From Allomuricauda sp. TMED12 (GTDB taxonomy: Bacteria > Bacteroidota > Bacteroidia > Flavobacteriales > Flavobacteriaceae): DNA of 64,000 bases. The translations under genes were made by a program, and so were the position numbers. The stretch's first letter is position 1. Each line of letters opens with the position of its first letter. Location of the stretch: contig NHBR02000038.1 of the NCBI GenBank assembly GCA_002167435.2, positions 62,001 to 126,000 of the forward strand, in the 5' to 3' direction. The notes under the pieces are model-generated. The model searched no databases. It was not told where the DNA came from and saw only the letters and a program-made list of their open reading frames with translations. Positions 1 to 9,250 of this stretch are shown here, one piece after another.

Positions 1-320
1 GACGAATTGGATCCATGGTTAATCCCACTTATGCAAATATCCGGTCTTCGGTCCAAAATCACTCGAAGGGCCAGTTTTACACAATCTGCTGGTGTGCCGC
101 TACAACTATATTCACTCGGAGCGCCTTCTTTATGGTCTACGACCACCTTTTTGGAAAATAATGTGCTGTCCACCGTAATGGCGTGTCCCATTCCACTTTG
201 TGGGCTGTCGGGAGCCACCACTACAACATCTCCAAGTTCCTTCATGGTGCGTATTAATGCTCTAAGTCCTGGGGCGGTTATGCCATCGTCATTAGTGACC
301 AGAATAAGCGGTTTTTCCAT
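1..320 (-). CDS. surE: 5'/3'-nucleotidase SurE (partial, C-terminus off window)
   Basis: The reverse strand from an ATG at 320 reads a protein beginning MEKPLILVTNDDG, the SurE start with its metal-binding Asn-Asp-Asp-Gly loop. About 106 residues are present and the gene runs off the left edge. Further family motifs are visible: the loop DSPQSGMGHAIT, the CSGTPADCV segment and the SGINHGSN metal/phosphate motif at the truncated end. SurE is a divalent-metal-dependent nucleoside monophosphatase of the cytoplasm, linked to stationary-phase survival and nucleotide salvage. It is transcribed divergently from the protease gene at 525, with about 200 bp between them. Identification is secure; full length is unknown. 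Confidence 0.95.
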   Translation of the reverse strand, partial: MEKPLILVTNDDGITAPGLRALIRTMKELGDVVVVAPDSPQSGMGHAITVDSTLFSKKVVVDHKEGAPSEYSCSGTPADCVKLALRVILDRRPDICISGINHGSNS

Positions 321-471
321 GTTGGATAATTTAAGCTATAAAAATACGTTTTTCATAAGGATATGAAGCCTGGTGCGTTTAACAAAAAATTAAATCCAGC
401 TATCAGGCGTGGCACGGTTTTTTCTGTATCTTAGAGAATTCATACAAGTAAAAACGACGGATGACGTAATG

Positions 472-479
472 TAGATTTG
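472..479 (+). promoter_or_regulatory. Candidate -7 element of the prc promoter
   Basis: TAGATTTG matches the Bacteroidota -7 consensus TAnnTTTG and lies 45 nt upstream of the protease ATG. No TTG sits at the proper -33 distance, so this is a weak prediction. The rest of the 321-524 intergenic region shows no gene. Confidence 0.4.
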
Positions 480-524
480 ACAGTATGAGGTCAGATTATT
501 TCGCTCCAGAAAAAAAAGATATTT

Positions 525-2696
525 ATGAAAAAGAATTTCATCTTAGCACTTTTGGTTATTCTAGTGGCGGTAGCCTCCTGTAGTTTTACCAATAAGTCTT
601 TTGATAATGATGATAAGGATAAATTTTTGTTGGAACTGATTTCCTATGTATTGGAAAGAGGTCATTATGAGCCCAAAGAGGTGAATGACAGCTTTAGCTC
701 TAACGTTTTTGATGATTTTATCGACATTGTTGACCCTACCAAACGATATTTTCTCGAAAGTGATATTAGAGAGTTTGAAAAGTACCGGTTCATGATTGAT
801 GACGAGATCAGAAACACCGACATTGAATTTTTCAATACTGTATATCAACGTTTGATGGTGCGTATGGAAGAGGCGAAAGATATTTACAAAGAAGTACTTT
901 CCAAGCCGTTTGATTATACCGTTGATGAGACCATAGAGATTGATTACGACAAACAAGAGTTTGCTTCCAGTAAAAAGGAATTGAAGGAACGTTGGAGAAA
1001 ACAGTTGAAATACAACACTTTGAATGTTTTCAATAATAAAGTAGACAATACTATTTCTGATTCAAACGAAGAAGCAAGCTTGGATTCAAAACCCGTTTTT
1101 TCTTTCAATGATCTTCCAAGTTCTGTGGATAAAGTAGCTACCGAAGAAGAGGCAAGAGAAGTAACCAAAAACACTTTAGATGAATTCTTCGATTTTGTGG
1201 ATGATTTGGAGCGTAAGGATTGGTTTGTACAGTATATAAATACTATAGTGGAGGAGTTTGACCCCCACACATTCTATTTTGCTCCTGAAGAAAAGGAAAA
1301 ATTTGATATCGGTATGTCCGGTAAGTTTGAAGGTATCGGTGCGAGATTGCAGAAAAAACCTGAAGGTGCTAAAATTGTTGAGATTATTTCAGGTGGACCC
1401 GTTTGGAGAGACCAGACCCTGGAAGTGGGTGATGAAATATTAAAAGTGGGGCAAGAAGGCGAAGAACCCATTAATATTGTTGGCATGCGATTGGAAGATG
1501 CCATTAAGTTGATAAAGGGACCGGAAGGCACTGTTGTAGATTTGACGGTGAGAAAAGTGGATGGAACCATTGCAACAGTCTCCATAACCAGAGACGTTGT
1601 AGAATTGGAAGAGTCCTATGCAAAGTCTGCCACTATAGACGCCGGTGACCAAAAATATGGTTTGATAGATCTTCCTAAATTCTATGTGGATTTTGAAGAT
1701 TATACTGAAAGAAATGCTGCTACAGATGTTGCCAAGGAATTGGAGCGACTTAAGGAAGCAGGAGCAGAAGGAATTATATTGGATTTAAGAGACAATGGTG
1801 GTGGATCTTTAAAGACCGTTGTGGAAATGGCAGGACTGTTCATAAAAGATGGTCCTATCGTTCAAGTAAGATCTTCTGGGCAGCGTAAGGAAGTCCATGA
1901 GGACAAAGATGAGCGTGTTCAATGGGATGGGCCATTGGTAATCTTGGTCAATGAACTATCCGCATCAGCATCAGAAATATTGGCTGCTGCTATGCAGGAT
2001 TATAAAAGAGCTGTAATCATTGGAAGTAAGCAGACTTTTGGAAAAGGGACCGTTCAAAATGTAATTCCTTTGGATAATATTGTACGGGGCAACGAACATG
2101 GGGATTTGGGGGCCATTAAATTGACTACCCAAAAATTCTACAGAATCAATGGAGGTTCAACACAATTAGAAGGTGTTAAGAGTGACATTGTGGTTCCCGA
2201 CCGTTACAGTTATATCGATTTGGGTGAACGCGATCAGCAAAACCCACTTGGATGGGATAAAATAACCCCGGCCGATTACAAAGTTTGGGATGGATATATC
2301 GATTTGGATGATGCTGTAGAAAACAGTAAAGAACGTATGGCTAAGAATGAGCAGATAAAGCTTATTGAGGAAAATGCCAAGTGGTTGAAAGAGCAACAAG
2401 ATGAAAACTTGATTTCTCTTAAGTATGATGATTATGTTAGTAAACAGCAAGAAGCCAAAAAACGTTCAGAAAAATTCAAAAGTCTTAAAGATTATGACTC
2501 TAGATTGTCTTTTGGGTCACTACAATATGAGACAGAGCTATTTACACAAGATTCTGTTCTTAGAGAGAAAAGAGATAGATGGCACAAAAATTTGGCCCGC
2601 GATATTTATGTAGAAGAAGCTGTTAATGTTCTTAAGGACCTTCACAAGAACAATATCAAGAACGAAGAAAATAAGTTGGCCAGCGTAAAAGGATAG
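525..2696 (+). CDS. prc: Carboxy-terminal processing (tail-specific) protease, lipoprotein
   Basis: This is a 723-residue S41-family protease. The N-terminus is a lipoprotein signal peptide with the lipobox VASC, Cys19 being the likely lipidated residue, so the enzyme should sit in the envelope. A PDZ domain occupies about residues 265-355 (FEGIGARL through the GDEIL motif). The peptidase core contains SASASEI with the likely nucleophile Ser481, then Asp492 and the catalytic-base motif FGKGTVQ (Lys507), matching the E. coli Prc Ser/Asp/Lys pattern. The charged C-terminal part resembles the extra domain of the long Prc subfamily. Such proteases degrade or trim periplasmic proteins from exposed C-termini. 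It is a single-gene unit closed by a terminator. Confidence 0.93.
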   Translation: MKKNFILALLVILVAVASCSFTNKSFDNDDKDKFLLELISYVLERGHYEPKEVNDSFSSNVFDDFIDIVDPTKRYFLESDIREFEKYRFMIDDEIRNTDIEFFNTVYQRLMVRMEEAKDIYKEVLSKPFDYTVDETIEIDYDKQEFASSKKELKERWRKQLKYNTLNVFNNKVDNTISDSNEEASLDSKPVFSFNDLPSSVDKVATEEEAREVTKNTLDEFFDFVDDLERKDWFVQYINTIVEEFDPHTFYFAPEEKEKFDIGMSGKFEGIGARLQKKPEGAKIVEIISGGPVWRDQTLEVGDEILKVGQEGEEPINIVGMRLEDAIKLIKGPEGTVVDLTVRKVDGTIATVSITRDVVELEESYAKSATIDAGDQKYGLIDLPKFYVDFEDYTERNAATDVAKELERLKEAGAEGIILDLRDNGGGSLKTVVEMAGLFIKDGPIVQVRSSGQRKEVHEDKDERVQWDGPLVILVNELSASASEILAAAMQDYKRAVIIGSKQTFGKGTVQNVIPLDNIVRGNEHGDLGAIKLTTQKFYRINGGSTQLEGVKSDIVVPDRYSYIDLGERDQQNPLGWDKITPADYKVWDGYIDLDDAVENSKERMAKNEQIKLIEENAKWLKEQQDENLISLKYDDYVSKQQEAKKRSEKFKSLKDYDSRLSFGSLQYETELFTQDSVLREKRDRWHKNLARDIYVEEAVNVLKDLHKNNIKNEENKLASVKG

Positions 2697-2723
2697 TTTG
2701 GTCAGTATTGGAATAATTATTTT

Positions 2724-2753
2724 AAAGCCGACTCTTATGAGTTGGCTTTTTTT
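2724..2753 (+). terminator. Rho-independent terminator after prc
   Basis: An 11-bp stem (2724-2734 with 2739-2749, one G-T wobble) with a TTAT loop is followed by a T run. It lies 28 nt after the prc stop codon and before the nuclease gene. Confidence 0.8.
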
Positions 2754-2792
2754 ATGCAATTTTGGAGACAAAGTTTTCAAATTGAAAAGTGA

Positions 2793-3590
2793 ATGAGAAA
2801 TAGGACGAAATACGCCATACTCCTGGCACTTTGTGTCATTGGTTTCTGGTTGTTCGAAAACTTATACACCCCAGCCACTTATTCCAATACTGATGGTTCC
2901 ATAACCGATTTGGTGGAATCCAACTTTTTACCAAGCTCAACAACTGGAGAAATAATAAAACACAACTACTATACATTTTCATATAGTGAACCACATGAAC
3001 AGCCCGAGTGGGTAGCATATACCCTTAAAAAGGAGCATCTTACCTACGATGATAGAGAGCGACCTTATTTTATTGAAGACCCAAAGGTGAAATCAAAATC
3101 TGCAGATTGGCGCAATTATCGTGGTTCTGGATATGATAGAGGGCATTTATGTCCGGCAGGAGACCGGCGGTTTTCCGAACAGGCATACAATGAAACATTT
3201 TATACGAGTAACATTAGTCCGCAGGATAAATATTTTAACGCCGGTATTTGGAACCGTTTGGAACAGAAAGTACGCTATTGGTGCAAAAGATATGGCGATT
3301 TAATGGTGGTGACAGGCGGGGTTTTGGAAAGTGACTTAATTGAAATTGGGGACGAAGATGTAGATGTGCCACGTACTTTTTATAAAATTGTAATGAGGGG
3401 TAGTCCCGATGAATCGCAGGTACTCGCATTTTTGATTCCGGCCAAAGAAAGTCAAGAGCCCTTAGAGCACTTTTTGGTTTCTGTCGATGCAATCGAAGAA
3501 AAGACGGGCATCGATTTTTTTAAAGATCAACCTCAAGCATGGCAAACGGCTGTGGAAGCTAAGGTAGATGTAAAAGGCTGGAAGTTCTAA
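2793..3590 (+). CDS. DNA/RNA non-specific endonuclease (His-Me finger)
   Basis: This 265-residue protein belongs to the NUC1/Serratia nuclease family. It has one N-terminal hydrophobic segment (about residues 8-20) that can act as signal peptide or anchor, so the enzyme is probably exported. The catalytic DRGH motif is present (His118 as general base), followed by the TSNISPQ motif and the FNAGIWNRLE segment supplying the metal-binding Asn. These enzymes cut single- and double-stranded DNA and RNA. In a marine flavobacterium a plausible role is nutrient scavenging from nucleic acids, but no neighbour proves it. Its stop codon overlaps the convergent rodA stop by 4 bp. Confidence 0.9.
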   Translation: MRNRTKYAILLALCVIGFWLFENLYTPATYSNTDGSITDLVESNFLPSSTTGEIIKHNYYTFSYSEPHEQPEWVAYTLKKEHLTYDDRERPYFIEDPKVKSKSADWRNYRGSGYDRGHLCPAGDRRFSEQAYNETFYTSNISPQDKYFNAGIWNRLEQKVRYWCKRYGDLMVVTGGVLESDLIEIGDEDVDVPRTFYKIVMRGSPDESQVLAFLIPAKESQEPLEHFLVSVDAIEEKTGIDFFKDQPQAWQTAVEAKVDVKGWKF

Positions 3591-4870
3591 ATACCGTCTT
3601 TTAAACGGTTCGAGTCCAATTTCAAGAAGATGAACAAAAGCATGGTGAAAAATATTAATCCAGAACCACCGTAACTAAAAAACGGCAAAGGCACTCCAAT
3701 AGTTGGCAATAGCCCAATCACCATTCCAATATTTATGAAGTAGTGGAAAACCAAAATGGAAATCACACCATAACCGTACATTCTGCAAAAGTCATTTTTT
3801 TGTCGCTCTGCAATATAGATCAGCCTTAAAAAAAATAGCGAAAATAACAGAATTACTGCAGATGTTCCCAAAAAGCCCCACTCTTCGCCGACCGAACTAA
3901 AAATATAATCCGTGTGCTGCTCTGGCACAAAATCTCCTTTGGTACGAGTTCCCTCCATGAATCCTTTTCCTATGAACCCACCGGATTCGATGGCTTTTTC
4001 AGATTGATAGGTATTATATCCAATGGTCTTTCGGATTTCATCCAGTTTCTCTTCATCTTTTTCCAGACTTAACCATAACGCAAAGCGATCTCGGTGGCGC
4101 TGTTCAAATACATTTTCAAAAACAAAGTTTACGGATAGCGAAAAGAGTATGGATATAACAATGACGCCTAACACTGGAAATATAGGAATCTTTACAGATG
4201 CCCTTTTAAATGTATAAACCAATAAGGTTAAAATAATCAATCCAATGGCGACCCATACGGTCCCGAACATTAAAGTTGTTGCAAATAGTACGACCGCAAA
4301 AATGAGTATCCCTAAATAATAAATTGGAAACCCTTCCCTGAACAGTACAAAAAATAACGAAAAATAAATAAGGGAACTTCCTGGGTCGGGCTGGGGCAAA
4401 ATCAATAATGCGGGCAATAAAATAATGATCAATGCATAAATTTGATGTTTTCCAGAACGGATATCGGTCTGTATATCACTTAAAAACTTGGCTAGGGCCA
4501 AGGCAGTGGCAACTTTGGCCAATTCAGAAGGTTGTAAGTTAAAAAATCCAAGATCATACCAAGATGTTGCTCCTGCTATGGTCTTGCCGAATACAAACAG
4601 CCCCATCAGCAAAACAATGGAAACGATATAAAAAATGGAGGCAAAGCGTTCAAAAAAATGAGATTCTACAAAGAGCACGAAGATAATTCCCAATACTGCC
4701 AGACCGATAAAAAAAAGCTGTTTTCCGTAGAGTGTGGAAAAGTCAAAAATAGAAGTATGTCCTTCACCAACGGATGTTGAGTAAATATTGATCCACCCGA
4801 TAAAGACCAAAAGGGCGTAGAGGATTACTGTAATCCAATCCAACCTTCCAAAAAGTCCTTTACCAGACAT
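3587..4870 (-). CDS. rodA: Rod-shape glycosyltransferase RodA (SEDS family)
   Basis: A 427-residue polytopic membrane protein of the FtsW/RodA/SpoVE family, with about ten hydrophobic segments. Family signatures include the QPSELAK motif, the LPQPDPGSSLIY segment and the C-terminal GVPLPFFSYGGSGL motif. RodA polymerises lipid II glycan strands during side-wall elongation and partners with PBP2. The start at 4870 overlaps the end of mrdA by 11 bp, which indicates translational coupling, and it closes the mreBCD-mrdA-rodA operon. The stop overlaps that of the convergent nuclease gene and no terminator hairpin is visible there. Confidence 0.95.
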   Translation of the reverse strand: MSGKGLFGRLDWITVILYALLVFIGWINIYSTSVGEGHTSIFDFSTLYGKQLFFIGLAVLGIIFVLFVESHFFERFASIFYIVSIVLLMGLFVFGKTIAGATSWYDLGFFNLQPSELAKVATALALAKFLSDIQTDIRSGKHQIYALIIILLPALLILPQPDPGSSLIYFSLFFVLFREGFPIYYLGILIFAVVLFATTLMFGTVWVAIGLIILTLLVYTFKRASVKIPIFPVLGVIVISILFSLSVNFVFENVFEQRHRDRFALWLSLEKDEEKLDEIRKTIGYNTYQSEKAIESGGFIGKGFMEGTRTKGDFVPEQHTDYIFSSVGEEWGFLGTSAVILLFSLFFLRLIYIAERQKNDFCRMYGYGVISILVFHYFINIGMVIGLLPTIGVPLPFFSYGGSGLIFFTMLLFIFLKLDSNRLKDGI

Positions 4871-6728
4871 ATTCGTTTATCTTGAAAGGTTCACCACTGT
4901 ATGGCTTGGCGTATTCGTGTTCCAACGTTTTTTCCAACATTCTTTTTTCCAGGTCTTTTCGTGTAATCTCGCCCTTAATGTATTTTTCTATCAAAAGCGA
5001 GGCGATATGACCTGCGTACCGTGAACCGTAGTATCCATTTTCAATATAAACAGCTAGGGCAATCTGGGGATTTTCTATAGGGGCAAAAGCCACAAAAACG
5101 GAGTGGTCAGTCAATTGCATACGCTCTCCATCAACTCTAATATAGTTTTCTACTGTACCTGTTTTACCGGCAATATCAATACCTGGTATTTTAACCCATC
5201 GAGCAGTACCATATTCATATACATTTGCCATTCCCTCGATTACCGGGTCAAAGTACTTTCTATCAATAGTGGTATATCTCGGTTCGGTGTATTTAGGATC
5301 GATTTTACCGTTGTTACCAATACTCTTAATCATATGTGGCGTGTAAAAATACCCACGATTGGCAATTGCGGCCGTCATATTGGCAAGTTGCAGGGGGGTG
5401 GCGGCAATTTCACCTTGACCTATGGCATTGGATATGATAGTGGAGGCGGCCCAACTGCCATCCCCGTACCATTTATCATAATAGGCTACATCTGGAATTC
5501 TTCCAGGAGCCCCAGTGGGAAGGTCGGTGCCCAAGAAATCGCCAAGACCAAAGCTTTTCATATGTTTTTCCCAAACATCCATCCCTTGATCCGTGGTCTC
5601 ATATTTGTCAAAAATTTTACGGAAAACCCCAGCAAAATAGGCGTTGCATGATTGATAAATACCGGAATTCAAATCTCTTACACCTCCTCCGCAGTGACAT
5701 CCTCTAAGCGTGTTGCCCACATAAAAGCCATGGTAGCACCTAAATTTGGTTTTGGTATCAATAACCCCTTCTTGAAGACCAACCAGGGCATTTAAGGTTT
5801 TAAATGGTGAGCCGGGTGATGGCTGGGCCAAAATGGAACGATCCCATGTAGGTTTGGAAATAGTATCGTAATGGAGTTTACTGTAGTTTTTGGAACGTTT
5901 TCTTCCAACTAAAAGGGCGGGGTCGTAGGTAGGGCCAGAAATCATGGCCAAAATTTCGCCCGATTTCGGTTCAATGGCTACAATGCCACCTCTTTTGCCA
6001 TGCATTAATTTTTCACCATATTCCTGGAGTACTTTGTCCAATGTGATATGTATTTCCCTGCCTTGTTGGGGAAGCGTATCCAATTTACCGTCTTTGTAAG
6101 GGCCAATATCCCTGTTAAAGCGGTCTTTTTGAATATGTTTTACACCTTTTCGACCTCTTAAGGTTTCCTCGTACTGCTTTTCAATACCTGTTCGTCCCTT
6201 TAGCTCACCAGCAACATAATATGGGTTATTTTGAAGGTCCCACTCGTTTACCTCACTAATATACCCAAGCACATTAGCGGCACTTTTAGTATTGTAGTAA
6301 CGCAATGAACGCTTCTGAATATAAAAGCCTGTAAAGTGGCGCATTTTTTCCTGTAGCTTTGCATAATCCTCTTTGGAAAGTTGAGGTACCAAAACAGAAG
6401 GTAAACGAGGAGAATATCTTCTCGCTTTTTCCATTTTAGAAAGAAACTCAGGTTTGTCAATCCCTAATAAGCTGCAGAATTCCAAAGTGTCCAAAGGTTT
6501 CACCTCCCTTGGGATTACCATTACGTCGTATGCAGGTTGATTCCCTACCAAAAGCTTACCGTCCCTGTCGTAGATATAACCTCTTTCAGGGTAGTCGTAG
6601 ACTTTTTTAATGGCAGGATCATCCAATATTTGATCCGCTGAAAACCTAAACAATTGTAAATAGGAAAGCCTACCTATAAAGGTAAACCCTATTAGAACAA
6701 CAACGGATGAAAGCAATAGTTTTTTCAT
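4860..6728 (-). CDS. mrdA: Penicillin-binding protein 2 (elongasome transpeptidase)
   Basis: About 622 residues. The start is placed at the ATG at 6728 (MKKLLLSS); an in-frame TTG two codons upstream is less likely. An N-terminal membrane anchor is followed by a PBP dimerisation domain and a transpeptidase domain. The three active-site motifs are visible: SPFK (SxxK) about residue 306-309, SCN (SxN) in GIYQSCNAY, and KTGT in IAGKTGTVEN. PBP2 crosslinks new side-wall peptidoglycan together with RodA. It lies between mreD (54-bp gap) and rodA (overlap), the usual rod-complex order. It is the target class for mecillinam-type beta-lactams. Confidence 0.95.
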   Translation of the reverse strand: MKKLLLSSVVVLIGFTFIGRLSYLQLFRFSADQILDDPAIKKVYDYPERGYIYDRDGKLLVGNQPAYDVMVIPREVKPLDTLEFCSLLGIDKPEFLSKMEKARRYSPRLPSVLVPQLSKEDYAKLQEKMRHFTGFYIQKRSLRYYNTKSAANVLGYISEVNEWDLQNNPYYVAGELKGRTGIEKQYEETLRGRKGVKHIQKDRFNRDIGPYKDGKLDTLPQQGREIHITLDKVLQEYGEKLMHGKRGGIVAIEPKSGEILAMISGPTYDPALLVGRKRSKNYSKLHYDTISKPTWDRSILAQPSPGSPFKTLNALVGLQEGVIDTKTKFRCYHGFYVGNTLRGCHCGGGVRDLNSGIYQSCNAYFAGVFRKIFDKYETTDQGMDVWEKHMKSFGLGDFLGTDLPTGAPGRIPDVAYYDKWYGDGSWAASTIISNAIGQGEIAATPLQLANMTAAIANRGYFYTPHMIKSIGNNGKIDPKYTEPRYTTIDRKYFDPVIEGMANVYEYGTARWVKIPGIDIAGKTGTVENYIRVDGERMQLTDHSVFVAFAPIENPQIALAVYIENGYYGSRYAGHIASLLIEKYIKGEITRKDLEKRMLEKTLEHEYAKPYSGEPFKINEYVW

Positions 6729-6782
6729 GAACAACCTAAATTCGTGGGCTCAACATATATACCAACGATAAAAAATACGTAT

Positions 6783-7289
6783 TTATTCGCTTTTTGGACT
6801 AAATAGTGAACTGAATAATATACAAAGTATTAAAGTTACAATGCCTGTCGCAAAAACTTTCTTCAAAATTAACAGGATATGGGCGATACTTAAAATTTCA
6901 AAAGAGAAGAATATTAGATGGTGAATTAAAACAATTATGGCCAAAAAGGTGATTCGCTGAACTTTAGTGGTATTCTTAAAGCTAAAATTTTGGAAATCAT
7001 AGTTCACCCCAAAACAAAATCGCATAATCGCTGGTCTTGCATAGGCAATGGTTACCGAAGCCAGCGCATTTAAAGCTAGGGTATCGGAGAAAATATCAAT
7101 CACCAGTCCTAACAAAAAAGCGGTAAGCATAAATATGGCCCGATTTCCTTTGATGGGATACCAATAAAAGAATAGGACATAGATAAATGGGTTAATGAAA
7201 CCCAAAAAGTTCAAGTTGTTGAAAATGAGAACCTGTGTGAGGACCAACAACACAAAACGCAGAATATTTATGATCAGGGTGTTGTTCAT
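6783..7289 (-). CDS. mreD: Rod-shape-determining membrane protein MreD
   Basis: A 168-residue, very hydrophobic protein with about five membrane segments. Sequence conservation of MreD is low, so the call rests on size, hydrophobicity, the FINPFIYVLFFYWYPI-like segment common in Bacteroidota MreD, and position between mreC and mrdA. Its ATG overlaps the mreC stop by 4 bp (ATGA). MreD is an inner-membrane component linking MreB and MreC to the wall synthases. Confidence 0.88.
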   Translation of the reverse strand: MNNTLIINILRFVLLVLTQVLIFNNLNFLGFINPFIYVLFFYWYPIKGNRAIFMLTAFLLGLVIDIFSDTLALNALASVTIAYARPAIMRFCFGVNYDFQNFSFKNTTKVQRITFLAIIVLIHHLIFFSFEILSIAHILLILKKVFATGIVTLILCILFSSLFSPKSE

Positions 7290-8101
7290 TCTATGGTCCT
7301 GGATTCTAGTTCCTCAATTTCCTCTTTGTCCTTGTTTTCTATGAGATACACATTTTTGATGTTGGCCATATCGCTAAACAGTTCAACATCAATATTGTAA
7401 AAACTCTTGGATGCATTTAGGTCATATTTTTTGATAATCCCAATGGGTACGTTTTCAGGAAAAATACTGGACATTCCACCGGTTACAATGGTGTCTCCAA
7501 CCACTAACGGAACCAATCTGGGGATATCTATCAACTGTACGACTTTAAAATTGTTTGTATCCCAAATTAATGAACCAAAATATTCGGTGCCCTTAATTTT
7601 TGCATTGATGTTGGATTTGGTGTTCAGTACACTTTGGACCGTAGCAAAATTGTTGGATACATTTTCCACAATTCCCAAAATTCCATCTGTTGTAATAACG
7701 CCCATATCTTGATGAACCCCATCCTTCTCTCCCTTATCTATGGTCACATAGTTTCGTGGTGAAGTGTAGCTGTTCTTAACCAATTTAGCGTCCAAGACTT
7801 CATATGTTGCCAAGGTTGAATCTAAGGGTTCTTTAGCACCATCGTTCTGCGAATTAAACAGAAGTGTTCGCAATTGTTGGTTTTCTTCCACTAATCTTTT
7901 GTTCTCTTCCTGCAAATTAAAATAAGAAGAAACATCAGAACCAGCGCCATAAATACTGCCGGTGACCCATCGGGAAGAGTTAAAAAATTTGGATTGATGG
8001 TAAGAATGAGACCTAATCGTCATCACCAACGAGATAAACGCAAAAAAGGCATACAAAAATGCATTTCGATAGCGTAGAACAAAATTGATGATGCGTTGCA
8101 T
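7286..8101 (-). CDS. mreC: Rod-shape-determining protein MreC
   Basis: A 271-residue bitopic protein: a short cytoplasmic tail, one membrane segment at about residues 13-29, a coiled-coil stretch (LQEENKRLVEENQQLRTLL, about residues 62-80) and a periplasmic beta-barrel region with typical motifs such as YVTIDKGEKDGV, MGVITTDGILGIV and GDTIVTGGMSSIFP. MreC dimers activate the RodA-PBP2 synthase. It lies 65 bp downstream of mreB and overlaps mreD. The highly acidic C-terminal tail (KDKEEIEELESR) is a visible feature of unknown use. Confidence 0.94.
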   Translation of the reverse strand: MQRIINFVLRYRNAFLYAFFAFISLVMTIRSHSYHQSKFFNSSRWVTGSIYGAGSDVSSYFNLQEENKRLVEENQQLRTLLFNSQNDGAKEPLDSTLATYEVLDAKLVKNSYTSPRNYVTIDKGEKDGVHQDMGVITTDGILGIVENVSNNFATVQSVLNTKSNINAKIKGTEYFGSLIWDTNNFKVVQLIDIPRLVPLVVGDTIVTGGMSSIFPENVPIGIIKKYDLNASKSFYNIDVELFSDMANIKNVYLIENKDKEEIEELESRTIE

Positions 8102-8166
8102 GCAATCGTTTCGTTAAGAAGGTTTTTGAACTCCCTGAAGATAATAGAACTGTTAAAAATACAGGT

Positions 8167-9195
8167 CTATTTAATTAAAATACTTTTATATCGCTCTATA
8201 TTTTTAAGGGCGATTCCTGTACCTCGAACTACTGCCCTTAAAGGGTCTTCGGCAATGTACACGGGCAAATCCGTCTTTTGGGAAAGTCTTCTGTCCAGTC
8301 CTCTTAGCATAGAACCTCCACCAGCTAGGTAGATTCCTGTATTATATATGTCCGCGGCTAGTTCTGGAGGGGTTTGGGACAAGGTTTCCATAACGGCGTC
8401 TTCCACCCTAAGAATACTTTTATCCAGCGCTTTTGCAATTTCTCGGTAGGAAACGTGTACCTGTTTTGGTTTTCCTGTTAAAAGGTCTCGACCTTGAATG
8501 GACTTATCTTCCGGAGGGGATTTCAAATCCTCTGTGGCCGAACCAATTTCTATTTTTATGGCCTCAGCCGTGCTTTCACCAACATAAAGGTTATGTTGGG
8601 TCCGCATGTAATAAATGATATCGTTGGTGAATACATCACCTGCAATTTTCACCGATTTGTCACAAACAATACCACCAAGTGCAATAACTGCTATCTCCGT
8701 GGTACCGCCACCTATGTCAACGATCATGTTTCCTTTGGGTTGCATAATGTCCAGGCCAATACCTATGGCAGCAGCCATGGGTTCATGAATCAAGTATACT
8801 TCCTTGCCATTGACCCGTTCCGCTGATTCTCGAACAGCACGCATTTCCACTTCCGTAATACCGGATGGGATACAGATGACCATTCGAAGTGCAGGTGGGA
8901 ACCATTTTTTCTTTAATGCCGGAATGCTCTTGATCATCATGTTCATCATCTTCTCAGAAGCATCAAAGTCGGCGATTACCCCATCTTTCAATGGCCGTAT
9001 GGTCTTAATGTTCTCATGGGTCTTTCCCTGCATCATATTGGCTTCGCGACCAACCGCGATAATTTTCCCTGTAACACGGTCCCTGGCCACAATGGAAGGA
9101 CTGTCGACCACCACTTTGTCCATATGGATGATCAGGGTATTTGCAGTACCAAGGTCAATAGCTATTTCCTCGGTCATGAAATCAAAAAATCCCAT
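8167..9195 (-). CDS. mreB: Rod-shape-determining actin homologue MreB
   Basis: A 342-residue actin-family ATPase. The phosphate-binding motifs are clear: IAIDLGTANTLI near the N-terminus, MIVDIGGGTTEIAVI in the middle and GIYLAGGGSMLRGLD towards the C-terminus. The N-terminal MGFFDFMTEE is the usual membrane-contact segment. MreB filaments under the inner membrane guide the elongation machinery. It is the first gene of the shape operon; purH ends 55 bp upstream, so some read-through from purH is possible. Confidence 0.97.
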   Translation of the reverse strand: MGFFDFMTEEIAIDLGTANTLIIHMDKVVVDSPSIVARDRVTGKIIAVGREANMMQGKTHENIKTIRPLKDGVIADFDASEKMMNMMIKSIPALKKKWFPPALRMVICIPSGITEVEMRAVRESAERVNGKEVYLIHEPMAAAIGIGLDIMQPKGNMIVDIGGGTTEIAVIALGGIVCDKSVKIAGDVFTNDIIYYMRTQHNLYVGESTAEAIKIEIGSATEDLKSPPEDKSIQGRDLLTGKPKQVHVSYREIAKALDKSILRVEDAVMETLSQTPPELAADIYNTGIYLAGGGSMLRGLDRRLSQKTDLPVYIAEDPLRAVVRGTGIALKNIERYKSILIK

Positions 9196-9250
9196 AGAAA
9201 TTATTTGTTTTTCGGATTAACGGTAAAAATTATCGGCTAAAGTACTAAAA

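Noticed and set aside
7-366. Plus-strand open frame of 119 codons at the left edge
   Set aside because: The opposite strand encodes SurE with clear motifs, so this frame is its antisense shadow.
3600-3630. tRNA T-loop-like string GGTTCGAGTCC
   Set aside because: It lies in the 3' end of rodA (codons for LDSNRLKDG) and no acceptor, D or anticodon arms can be folded around it.
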